A stretch of DNA of 64,000 nt from Chrysoporthe austroafricana (taxonomy: Eukaryota > Ascomycota > Sordariomycetes > Diaporthales > Cryphonectriaceae), in assembly GCA_001051155.2 (NCBI GenBank), contig JYIP02000007.1:2668342-2732341 (forward strand), given 5' to 3'. The stretch's first letter is position 1, and every line of letters begins with the position of its first letter. Positions 1 to 10,016 of this stretch are shown in pieces. The translations under genes and the position numbers were made by a program. The notes below the pieces were generated by a model. That model made no database searches and was not told where the DNA came from. It saw only the letters and a program-made list of their open reading frames with translations.

Positions 1-4
1 CCGC

Positions 5-162
5 TTAGATGCCCAAGCTCAGGAGGACGGCAGAGACGAGATCCCAGGCAAAGCCGCCGACAGCGCCAGCCCCATTGTACATGATGATGAGGAACCCGAT
101 GGCAGCGGAGCCACATTTCACGCTGGCAATGACAGCGTGCTTCCAGGTGATAAGAGAGCCGC
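5..162 (-). CDS. Possible C-terminal exon of a membrane protein (partial)
   Basis: Read on the minus strand this segment stays open for about 52 codons and ends in TAA at complement 5-7. The translation is strongly hydrophobic, with two likely membrane segments (around IGFLIIMYNGAG and WDLVSAVLLSLGI), unlike the other frames. A TGA lies just upstream in the same frame, but a plausible splice acceptor (CTGAGCAG) sits exactly at 163, so this is probably a last exon; I could not place the donor. Open minus-strand sequence continues to about 581. The family is not recognised and the call is tentative. Confidence 0.3.
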
Positions 163-1129
163 CTGCTCAGGCTCCTGGAGACTCGTGGAGCGCCGTAGGC
201 GGCAGCGGAGTGGGCCAGTGGTCGGACCAGGAGAAGGAGGCGGGTGTTGGCGTGCGAGGGAGCGGCATGGTTCCTGTGTCAGACATGCCAGAGAATCGGG
301 GGTTCAGAGCGCCGCTGACATGGTCAAACGGATCTCGCATGACGAGGGAACTCTTGGGGCTTATCTCCGGAATCCGACCGAATTGGTTCTGACGGAAGCG
401 ACTTGTCACACTTTTTGGATTGTAACTTCTGGAGCTCCTCTTCAATGAAATTTGAATTCATTTCTTTCCCAAAACTCAAGAGCCGTTTTCGATATCGAAA
501 CTTTTCGAAGCGAAAATCTTCCGGCCTGGATAAGTCAGTAAATGCTTTAAGCGCTGATAAAGCATAATCCATTGGGCTCATATCATTTTTGGTCGGTAGA
601 AAGCTTTTTATGAGGCTTCTAAGCTATACCCTATGGTTATATCCCAGATGAATAGCGTCAAGAAATTTTTTTTGGGATGCTACAAGCGGACAAGTCTTGT
701 AGGTAGCCGACAAGTGCATCATTAGAACTGGATACTTGAGATTCGGAAGACGGACCTATGTGACTTGATGGAGCTGTCATGACCCACAGTCCAACAGAGA
801 CATGCATCGCCTTTGACTCTGGATACTATATACGTCAGTAGGCGAAGTGCCAGTGGTTGTGACAGCGTAGTGCTTACCGGCCTAAAGGCGAAACAATCCG
901 TAATGACTGGTTGTTAAGGGGCAGGAACATATCCGGCCATCGACGACCATCTACTGGCTATATCTATGGCCCGGTTGCCCGGCGCAAATGCGTTCCTTGG
1001 TGAGGTCTCTTTCTTCCTGTACCTCAAGACTGTCGACGAAGCCGCCGTATATCCCGACAGGCAAGTTACTATCACGTCATTAATGGCTATGAGCAACATC
1101 TACTCAGTCATCGGGCCAGATCCAGGAAA

Positions 1130-1354
1130 CACAACGACAAGAAGTGTATTATTAAAAGCATTTGGGGCTGCTGGTGTTTGGAAAATGAAGTCACCATGAT
1201 CAAGCACTATCAGTCCAAGACTTCTATCGTTAGCCCTCTGGTTGACGAGACTCAAGAGTCGACTAATCCGCCCTCCGTCTTCCTCAAGTATTTAGACGGC
1301 AACATGCTGACCGAGTCGAACAAGAAGAGGCAGTCGTTCTCCGCGATCAGATAG
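1130..1354 (+). pseudogene. Protein kinase-like relic
   Basis: About 74 open codons resemble the N-lobe to hinge of fungal Ser/Thr kinase-like proteins. A candidate beta-3 lysine lies in CIIKSIW, a helix-C-like stretch follows (ENEVTMIKHYQSKT), and the hinge-like segment PPSVFLKYLDGNML is the most convincing part. The frame ends at a TAG (1352-1354) just where the catalytic loop should come, and no HxD or DFG follows. No start codon in context is visible. It is probably a decayed fragment. The resemblance is by eye; a profile search with the Pkinase model would decide. Confidence 0.4.
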
Positions 1355-2154
1355 GTAATTAGCCTGATTTATTATTGAAGCCCCTCGTGTTCTGCACAAT
1401 GATGGCATAGGTCACACATTCTCGCTTCCCTCCGCCAGTTCTTCTGTATATCCGCCCTGGGCCGTTGTCTGACCCAGTTTGCTTTTAGACGCCAAGTTGG
1501 ACAACATATTTGGCAACTATGGAATAGGCGATTAGCGCTTCTCTGACACCTAGCTTGGCGACTGTAGAGTCGTGGTATATCACTAGTCCACGCTTGCGAA
1601 ACAAGAACACTTTATTCCAGCTCTCCAACCCCCTGGCCTGCTGATTCTCGCAACCGCAGATGTTCAGCTTTCCGTGCGGTGGCGACTACCATCCTAGCGG
1701 ACGTACTTGTCTCCCATTGCCCCCTTTCTGAGAGTCTTGTATTTCTAGCTGCTGGCTCGCTCGAGGCGAAAGGATGTCAGTTCTTGAGGCTTTAGAAGAA
1801 CACGAGTGGAAAAGACCTCGACATTACCCCTGGAGACATGTTCTTCCCGAGGCGTGCAGGCCGGGGCCAACGCCTAAAGCCGCAATCTGCCCAGGTAGAT
1901 GATGGCGGGTCAACGAACCTCAAGGGGCGCTCCCGTATCTTCGAACTGGATGGCGTCGAGGCAGCTACCGCCCACAGAGACAACCATCTTGCCGGACAGT
2001 GAGGTTACTCTCGTCACCCCAATCTCGATCTTCATATCTGCCGACAAAATGGCTCTCTCACATCGTCTTCTCGGACGGGACTATATTGTCCTCATTTGCT
2101 AGCCCTGTCACGGCCTGTGTAGAAACAAAATTAGGGGAGGGAGGAAGAGAGAAG
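1355..2154. other. Non-coding stretch, nothing recognised
   Basis: The open frames here are short and mutually overlapping. I see no family motif, transposon end or RNA gene. The preceding 600-1100 region is equally featureless. Confidence 0.4.
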
Positions 2155-2352
2155 AGGCAGGGTGTGTCCCCCTGTTCACAGCCAAGTGAAAGGAGCTCCT
2201 CAGAAAGGCAGAGCATGTTCCCATGTTCACGGCCAAGTAAAGGGGCTCCCAAAAAGGCAAGGCGTCTGGACCCCTCTTCACAGCCACTTGGAGAGAATTC
2301 CCAGAGAGCCAGGCGCCACGCACACTGTTGGCAGCCACATGAAGGGCAAGCT
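2155..2352 (+). repeat. Minisatellite, four imperfect units of about 50 bp
   Basis: Four head-to-tail units begin with AGGCA or AGCCAGG at about 2155, 2205, 2254 and 2306. Each contains a TTCACAGCCA- or GGCAGCCACA-like core followed by a purine-rich part. The array lies about 250 bp upstream of gene A, between it and featureless DNA. One frame stays open through it with repeated peptides (VHSQVKGAPQK, VHGQVKGLPKR), but that looks like a by-product of the repeat. Confidence 0.75.
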
Positions 2353-2604
2353 TGAAGGAGGTGCTAGTGAGGGCGCTCGGTCCTCATGGCAGTCCGAGCG
2401 CAGCACCAGGAGGGTCTCCTGCCTTACACACCCAGTAAATATATACTTGGGTCTGTGAACGAAGCACCTGCCTGCCACTTCTTTCCTCTTTTTCTTTTGA
2501 TCAAACCAGTACTCCCATTCACACCTAAAAATTTTCTACCAGTTAGAGTTACCTCCCATCCTCTCTCTCTCTCTTTTCCTTTATCGACAGAAACAACAGA
2601 AACC

Positions 2605-3742
2605 ATGGAGGCCGACAAGGCATCGACTCCTGGGAGTGAGCAGGAGCGCTTCCAGGACGGTGAGCAGTACACCTCCGAGGACGGTGAGGAGTACACCTCC
2701 GAGGATGAGATGGACATGTACCAGCCTACGCAGGCCTCCTTGAACCCTATCCAGCGCGTGATGCGCGCCTTGTCGTCACTCGACAGGCAGCTCGTCGTCG
2801 ACGACGCGTCTGCAGACCAGCCCCACCTGGATCCTGTCGTCCACTTCCAATTCCCCGCCAACCACCTCCGGGCGCTCGACGTCGCCCTCGAGAACTTCAA
2901 TGCGTACAACAGCGGCCCGCTGAGCCACGTCGAGTACGAGTACGACCGATATCTCGGCCTGCTCCACGTCCACATCACTCGGTCGGGGGCTGAGAAGGAG
3001 ATCATCCGCTTCGCACTGCACGACGTCATCAACTCCAGGCTGCGGAGCGCGACCAACCGCGTCCTGCTCAAGGACGCCGAGCACGGCCACCGCATGGTCC
3101 GCCACGTGCGCAGCATTCGAGCGATCGGGTCCACCGACATACGCGCTGGCTCAGGCAACTGGAGGAACTACCCCGACTGCAGCTTCTCCTACGGCCGCAC
3201 CCTCCCGGCGGCCTTCGTCGCCAAGATCGCCATCACCCAGTCGCGCGAGGACGTCGAGCATAAGGCCGAGCTCTACTTCCGCGACACGGAGGCTGTCCAG
3301 ACGGCGCTCCTCATCCACGCGCCCAGCCGCTCGCTGGAGTGGGGCGAGGTCAAGCTGCTAGGTCGACGCCGGGGCGGCGGCGGCGGCTCGGTCGAGCTGG
3401 TGCCCTGGACGCGGTTCTTCGGCGACGGCGCCGTCGACGGGCAGATCCCCATGTACATGTCGGATTTTGGCATGGGACAGGAGGCGGTCCGGTCGCGCGC
3501 CTACATGCGTCCTCACCTGCCGGAGCACCAAGGCGGGTAAGTTATCCAGCATCCCTATGCCAGGGCGTCCCCATCTCTCCGCTCTCCTCTCCCTCTCTGC
3601 TGTGGTGGTGCGTATGTGCTGACCAGACAACCAATGTAGTCGCAGGCGCCACATCATCAAGATCGAGCTCAAGGAGCTGGCGGACAGCTTCGTGGAGGCT
3701 CTCGCCTGCCGGGCCCGCAACCAGCCCCCTCACTCGTGGTGA
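2605..3742 (+). CDS. Gene A: PD-(D/E)XK-like family member, two exons, intact
   Basis: Exons 2605-3536 and 3640-3742 give 344 residues. The ATG has good context (AACCATGG) with an AT-rich TATA-like site at about 2438-2446. The 103-bp intron has GTAAGT, a CTGAC branch site and TAG. The N-terminus is acidic with a duplicated EQYTSEDGEEYTSED-type segment. Residues about 75-150 match the N-terminal region of paralogs B and C. The core is PDCSF (D191) followed by LPAAFVAKIAITQS (K207), the layout of PD-(D/E)XK-type folds, but where B and C have E this copy has K, so it may be catalytically dead. The last exon (HIIKIELKELADSF) matches the last exons of B and C, with the intron at the same place and phase. 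The superfamily assignment is inference; no function is claimed. Confidence 0.75.
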
Positions 3743-3772
3743 TGGGCGCTCGGTCGTTCGGTGGAGGACAGC

Positions 3773-3922
3773 GTCAGCACCGGCGTAGACGGCGTACATC
3801 GTCTTGATTTCCTCTGGGCGGGTCAGCACCAGCATGAACGGCGGCGTACAGCATTGGCTTGACTTCTTCTCGGCGGACCAGCACCAGGCGGCGTATACAT
3901 TGGCTTGATTTCTTCCGTGCGG
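3773..3922 (+). repeat. Minisatellite, three units of 46-55 bp
   Basis: Units 3773-3821, 3822-3876 and 3877-3922 share GTCAGCACC or ACCAGCACC, GGCGTA, CTTGATTTC or CTTGACTTC and a terminal GCGG. The array begins about 30 bp after the stop codon of gene A, so gene A is bracketed by two unrelated minisatellites. Confidence 0.75.
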
Positions 3923-4860
3923 GCTGAGTGGCTTGCAGAGGGGGTTTGGGTGGCATGGTACGTAGAGAGACACGTAGCTACGGACGTGGGCTCAGATCGT
4001 CTCACGAGAGCCAAATTAAAAACACCCCTCTTTTCTATCATCATGTCTTGTCTTGTCTGCTACGCGACTAGTGGGGCTAGTCTGCAGCCTGCAGCAGGAC
4101 CCCGCTGCCTGTTGCACGGCACGGGCCGTGGAAGGCGCGCGGTCGAAATCTCTGCCTAACAAAGCTGGTGTGTGTGTGTGTGGAGCCCCTCGATCCCACA
4201 GGAAGGAAGGCGCGGGCGGATCTGCGTGTGCCTGCCAGCCTGCAGGCCCGCGCGTGGCAGCCCCTGCCTCTTTAGTCGTCAAGCATGTACGGGAGCCTAG
4301 CGTACCGGGTGTTCGAGCACGCAGCAGCAGCCATCCTGGCCCGCCGCGCCACGCACACCTACCCCAAAAGAGACCCCCACGCACTGCGCACAGCACCTGC
4401 CACGCACCACGACGCCAGCGGCGGTCCAGAAAAAAAACCACCCAGACTCGCCTGAAGGCGCGCGGCGCGGTCTCTTTGCTTGCAGGTGAGAGTGTGTGCC
4501 TTGCCGACGTTCCTACCAAAAGTGGTATCTGAAGCTCTGATGCAGCCGGTATCTACTTTTTACAAAGGCACAAAGTAAACAGGATAGACGCTTGTAAAGA
4601 AACACTTCAATGCATGAACTAGGCAGAGAGCACATCATGCCAGCCAAGACGATGGACGTGGTCGAAATAGTGGTGGTGTGCTTCAAGACTGCCACTGGTG
4701 ATCTCATGTCACACTTGGAGCTGGTCACAAGTACATTCACGTCAACCTATTTCCATCCTCGGAAGCTGGCTTGTCCCTCCTCGCTCGCACGTGATAGCAT
4801 GGCCTGCAGGCAGGTAGGCGCTCGGGCCCCATAACGGCTCGCGCACAGCCCTGCGCTGTA
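3923..4860. other. Intergenic, low complexity in part
   Basis: A short TG run lies at 4170-4182 and a C/A-rich stretch around 4360-4440. I see no gene or transposon signature. Confidence 0.5.
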
Positions 4861-4862
4861 AC

Positions 4863-4870
4863 TATATATA
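4863..4870 (+). promoter_or_regulatory. TATA-like box upstream of gene B
   Basis: TATATATA lies 186 bp upstream of the proposed ATG at 5049. The three paralogs A, B and C each have such an element 165-231 bp before their ATG, as does gene D. Confidence 0.4.
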
Positions 4871-5048
4871 CCAGCAGCTCATGTTCCAGTGGAGAGCTCG
4901 CCAGCTCTGGTTCTCAACCTGCACACCCCAAAGAATTTGTGCCACGCACTGCGCTTGACGACCCTCCCCCTCCACCCTCTCCGTATCAACAGACATCTCC
5001 ATCGTACACCTACACCCTAAGTCCACACCTTTGCGTCCTAGCAGCAGC

Positions 5049-6237
5049 ATGGGACCCGCTGCACCAAATTCTCCGGTACGCAGAGAAGACCCCTAAGGCG
5101 CCCGACTTTTGTGGCCAAGATGGCAGATGCTGACCGATGCCGCAGGACCTTGTCCCCGCCGGTGATGCGGCCGAGACCGACGCGGGTCACCAGCACGGAG
5201 CTGGGGGCGTAGGTGCCGGCACTGCTCAGGGTCCTGCCCTCTCTGGAGGTGAAGGGGAGACCGATACGGGCGGCCAGTGTGCACGTGAAGGTGTTGTGCA
5301 GCTGGTGCACCGTGCCCTGTTACGTGGCGAGAAACTGTCTTTCCATCTGGATCACTGTAAAAACCCTGCGGGATGTGCGCTCAGAGACAGCCCTCTCACC
5401 TTCCACTGGCCTGCCGCCACTTTCGACGACCTGCTCCTCTGCCTCGAAGGAACCCCGGGCAAGCTAGACTACGATTACCAGTCAGAGATCGCATACCTCA
5501 ACATGACGGGAGAAACCAACATGCATTACCAGGTCCAACGAGGCCTCCGCCGCCTCCTGGAGACTGCCCTTGCCAACTTGGCCACTGTTACCAACAACCC
5601 TACAGTCAGCGGTCGTATCAAGCTAGTAGAGGAGCTCGGTACCGCTTGCGTCAAACTGCCCGGCTCTCTCTACGCACAACCCGATATCTCATTTGACGAA
5701 CTCATCCTGGGCTCTCTGCCGTCTTTTGTTTGCGAGATTTCTTAGGCGGAGTCGAAGCAGCATGGAGAGGACAAAGCCACCTCGTATATCGTCAACACCC
5801 AAGGCCGGGTCGGAGCTGTATTGATGCTCGATCTCGGTTACCCCTACGGCAAATGGGGAAAAGTCAGCCTGGCCGTGGCTGACGGGGAGCAGAGCCGCTG
5901 GGTTCGCCGCGGCGACCTGTTCTACAAGGACGGCCTCCAGGAGCAGCCAGCCGGTGAGCTGGGCCTCTACACATCTGACTTTATCCGTGCTGGAGGTCCA
6001 CTCCCGGCGGCTTTCTGCCGGCCCACCACCGCGGAGCTCGCCGCTGGAGTGTTGCGGTATGTCGTCCCGTCCGCCGTCGTAGCCCCCTCGCCTTCTCGCC
6101 CCCCTCGCGACGGCTCTCGTCACTGACAGGCTCTCTTCTACAGACAACCGCAGCTCACCATTTCGTATGCGCAGCTCCGGGACATCTTCTTGCGCGCCCG
6201 ACACATCCATCGGCTCCGGCGCTCGGACGACGAGTAG
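5049..6237 (+). CDS. Gene B: paralog of A with one in-frame TAG
   Basis: Proposed exons 5049-5075, 5146-6056 and 6144-6237 give 344 codons, the same length as A. The introns have GTACGC...GCTGAC...GCAG and GTATGT...ACTGAC...ACAG signals. The body carries TFHWPAATFDDLLLCLEG, PDISF (D189) and SFVCEIS (E206), the PD...E layout expected of a PD-(D/E)XK-like fold. Codon 209 is TAG (5743-5745), immediately after CEIS. The frame then continues intact through LDLGYP and LPAAFCRPTTAE into the conserved last exon (ISYAQLRDIFLRAR). Paralog C has TAG at the same codon. Possible readings are readthrough, an inherited nonsense mutation, or a CpA-to-TpA (RIP-type) change. A later start at 5137 is possible if the first intron is wrong. 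The superfamily call is tentative; the homology with A and C is clear. Confidence 0.6.
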
Positions 6238-6267
6238 GGAGAAAAGCCAGCTGGATGGCAAACCTGG

Positions 6268-6418
6268 TGTGTCTCGGTATGTCGTCCCCTATGCAACTGT
6301 CCCCCCTTTGTTTCCTCGTTCCTCGTACGGCGGCTCATTGCTAACCGGCTCTCTCGTATAGAGAGGCACGTACCTCGCCTTATCGCATCCGCAACTATGG
6401 ATCATCTTCTTGCGACTC
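6268..6418 (+). repeat. Tandem duplicate of gene B last intron and exon
   Basis: The sequence from GTGTCTCGGTATGTCGTC through a second acceptor (CTCTCTCGTATAG) to ATCTTCTTGCG repeats the end of gene B (about 6049-6199), including donor and acceptor positions, but is diverged and frameshifted. It starts 31 bp after the gene B stop codon. It is a decayed tail duplication, not a separate gene. Confidence 0.65.
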
Positions 6419-7941
6419 TAGAAGATCCATAAGATCATGCACTCGGGAGCCGATGGGGAGGAAAGACTTTGCTGGATGGGAACACGGAAGAAAGGCGCAG
6501 CGGAAGACGTCGCACCACCTTCGCTGGGTGGGACTGCATGGCTCTAGACGCCTGTCCAATCAGCCAGGTAACATGTTTTAGGTCCGCCCTAATTTCATTC
6601 AACTCCATGAACATCCTACAAACGTGCACAGAGGCGTAGCAGGTCCTGACTATTCTCTGCTCTCAGCAGGCAGGCGGATAACCTGCGGCTCGTGGCGTCT
6701 CTCTCTCTCGTGCACCCCAAGCGGCCGGACACGTTGGTCCTCTTGTACAAGAACCTTTACGTACGCCCCTAAAGGCCGTCGGCCCGGGGCCACCGCGTCC
6801 CGCAGGGCGCTTGACACAACTCTGATCATTCTGCGGGGGCATAACGGGCGAGGTGCTCTGTAGCGCCTCGACGGCTCCCTCGCCACGCAGCCGTCAACCA
6901 CTAGGGAAAGTGCACTGTTTCGCCTATGGGTCGTCTCCTACCTACCACGACGAGTTGTGTTACATGTTACCGGGCCTACTTGGAACGAGATATGTGCTTC
7001 GTACGTATGGGATCGAGTCACGCAGTCCCCAGGCTGCCTGCGGTGAATGTACCTGATCGGCGGGAGACCAGGCAGCGGCCCGGTGGGATGTGTGGCTCTG
7101 GCGAGAGGGAGAGGGGAGCTAGCGTCAGTGCAGACACCTGGAGCTGATTCATTAGCGAGCTGTTGACCAAAAACCCAGCGCCAGCGGGCTCTTGGCGCGG
7201 CGCGGTAAGGCACCCCCCCACCCCCCAAAAGACACCAGGGGCTACCCTGCCGGGCTGTGCACAGGTGACACCAAAGCACAGCTTCTCGTTCCCAACCTCG
7301 CGGGTTCTCAGGCCTCACCGTTCATTAACGGCTGAGAATTGATATCCTGCACCGGCAGCTGACAATAGACGTCTTTCGCCGACGGTTGAATCACCTGGCA
7401 TATCTGATTTTCGGGATTGCAACTTTCCCTCCCACGTGTGTAATCCTGCACGGCGTTGGGATGCAGTCGTCTCGTCCCCTCTACTCCGACTCAGTCCAGG
7501 CACGGGCAGTCTGCGTCACCACCCATTCAGAGTACAGCAATCCCAAGAAGTCAAGATCCATGCGCTCAGCCATGGAGCCTGGTAACCGTAATGTATCCTG
7601 GTCCTGTCTTCGTTGTGCCGTCGGTGTTGGCCCGCGAGCCCGCGGAGGCGGTCCAGGGCAAGAGTGTCATGGCTGGGCGGATGGGCAGCCGCCGACACGT
7701 AGCGAGAGACACGCGCAGGCCAGAGAGAGACAGAAAGAGATGCGACGCTGGCACGCCCAATCAGAGCCCGGGCAGCGCGCGTGTGCCGGGCCCAGTTACT
7801 CCCAGCAGGTCCTTTTGCCTTGCGGTGAGAAAGCTGCCTTTGTTCGACAGGCCTGCTTCTGCCTCACGGAGCTTTCGGTCGGGCTTCCACGGATCTAGAA
7901 TCTATTCGTCATTCTCCGTCTAACCTCAACCAGCGCCCTTC
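6419..7941. other. Non-coding stretch, nothing recognised
   Basis: Only short overlapping frames without family motifs. A C-run lies near 7211-7228. Confidence 0.4.
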
Positions 7942-8585
7942 CGCCCTCTCTGCCTTAAGAAGAGACATCCAGCACCACATACACCGGGTCGTGGGCTACC
8001 GACATCATCTCACCTCTGCAGCCTCCTGTCATCCATCTACGATACAAGACCAAGGCGAGGCTTTCACAAGCTTAGAGTTATCTGGCCTCGCCTGGTCTTC
8101 TTGATCTTCTTCTTGGCCTGCTCCTCGATCTTCTCTTCAATCTTCTCCGCGATCTTCTTTGCCCTCGGCGCCAGACTTCAATCAGCTGGTGTGGCCCACT
8201 GTTCAGTCACTTCACTTCCACCCTCTCTGCCTTATCAGCAACATCCGGCACCTTACTAGGTCAGTAACTACCCGCGTCACCTCATGTTCTCTAGTCTTCT
8301 CTCATCCACGACACAAGAACACAATGAGGCTTCTATGAACTAGCTGGTCTCGTCTGATCTCCGTCCTCCTTGTTTGTTCTTCTTCGCCCCCCCTCTTCTC
8401 CGTTTTGGTTTCTCTCTACCTAACATCGATCACCTAGCGAGGCCCATCACATAGGCATACCTACCCTCCCTACCTTCCGAGCGACATCTTGCACCACACT
8501 AGGTAAGAAACTACCTATAACATTTCATCTCTTCAGTCTTCTGACATCTATAGTACAGAAACAAGATGAAGCGCGCCGGGGCGAG
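7942..8585 (+). repeat. Triplicated leader upstream of gene H, units of about 245-280 bp
   Basis: Three diverged direct repeats begin near 7942, 8221 and 8465. Each has a CCCTCTCTGCCTT-like start, an ACATCC...GCACC...CACTAGGT block, then TCACCTCAT or similar, TCTTCT, CATC and ACAAGA. The second and third end at ATG-containing sequence (ACACAATGAG near 8323 and AACAAGATGAAG at 8561). The third copy therefore supplies the leader and start codon of gene H, and the first two look like ancestral leaders. Confidence 0.6.
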
Positions 8586-10016
8586 AGAGCAGGAGCTCCC
8601 ATCCAAGACGTCACGGCGTACAGCTGAAGACGAGGATGGCGGTTCCGATACATCGACCATTCTCGACCAGTCCTCGGACGGTGAGCCAAATGTTCGACAA
8701 CGACGGGATGAGATACCGACAAACCGTGGACGGTCCGATCCGGAACCCATCTTCGTTGACCCGCGCCCACTGCCCTCGGTCGGACAGCGCCTGTACAGCT
8801 GGCTCTCTTCTGCGCTGTACAACATCTTCGCGGAAGTCTTTGGCATCGTGGGATTGGCCTTGCGATTGATGCGGATCCCATTAGCCTTAATGCTTGCTGT
8901 CTACATCGGGTTTGGCTCGATGATACTTGCATTCAACTTCTCTGTACATCCCTTCCACATTGCTGTTTCCCCAATCTGCAACATTCCAAGTCTCAGCTAC
9001 ATCGTTCACATGTCTTTCTGTCCTCCGGCTTTCGGTACAAGCAGCAGCGCCAGCATGCCTGTCGAGTTCGACAGTATCATAGATCTCCAAGAGCGCATGG
9101 GCAACATCCTTGAAGAAGCTTCTACCGCCACTGGCCTTGAAATCGACGTACTACACGGTAAGCTAGACCTTGACAGCCTCGACGTAATGGTTCAATACTC
9201 CGACCTACCATGCAAGCACAATCTGCGTCCCCTTTTCTCATCTTACTTGAACGAATCGACGATCATTGTACAAAAGTTGCGTAAATTCAATGTAGATGTT
9301 GCCTATGTCATGGACGATGTAATTAACATTAACTTCTGGACGTCGCATTCTTTGAAAAGCCTCATTGCTGAGGAAGAGGAGGATTATGGATGGGTTTTGA
9401 ATGTCGCACGCCGGCTGTTCGCGCCGTTCGAACCCACTGTGCTTACGGAACAGACTCTCTTGGACAAATACATTCGGCACACTACCCAGCTGTCGGACAC
9501 GGTTGCTGGGATTATCGCTTGACGCGGAATTTCTGCTGGAAAGGCTCGAGGCGGCGGAACCGAGATCTGAATGGCATCAAGGCAATTGTCGACAGCACGA
9601 AGGATGATGTCCAGGACGAGATGGACGAGATGGACGGTAATACATGGTTGAAGATCCTCCGGATACTTGGACACGACGGCGGCCGGGACGGTCTTGAAAC
9701 CAAACTCAGGATGCTAGGTCGTATTGACGCGGGCAGAAATACAGCATGCAAGAAGATTTCAGAGCTCTTCAGAGGCCTGAATGAGATCCAAAGCCAGCTG
9801 TCAACGCTGAAAAAGGCCTTCGGTGGGCCTCCCGATGGTCTGAAGAGCTTCGTGGCCACCGGCTACAGGTCACTTTCCCACCACATAGATATGGTCGACC
9901 AGGCCATAGAGGGGCTCAGGGATGCGAGGATGCGGATCAAGTCAGAACACAAGGACCGCCAGGAGGCGACATGGGCGAGGTGGCATGGCGGGGATAAGCT
10001 TATTGAGGCTTCTTGA
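8566..10016 (+). pseudogene. Gene H: predicted membrane protein with C-terminal coiled coil, two frameshifts
   Basis: The frame opens at ATG 8566 with a charged, disordered N-terminus. A hydrophobic region follows at residues about 88-125 (VGLALRLMRIPLALMLAVY), consistent with one or two membrane helices, and then a helical ectodomain-like part. At about 9510 the frame ends in TGA, but the protein resumes in the next frame (LDAEFLLERLEAAEP) and near 9568 resumes again in a third frame (DLNGIKAIVDSTKDDV) to a stop at 10014-10016. The C-terminal 150 residues are heptad-rich. Two small insertions, a missed intron or sequence errors would all explain this. I do not recognise the family; the architecture is common among fungal orphan proteins. 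Confidence 0.55.

Noticed and set aside
2424..3158. 244-codon minus-strand frame and other long frames opposite gene A
   Set aside because: It mirrors the codon bias of gene A, whose spliced product aligns with paralogs B and C; the minus frame has no homology signal.
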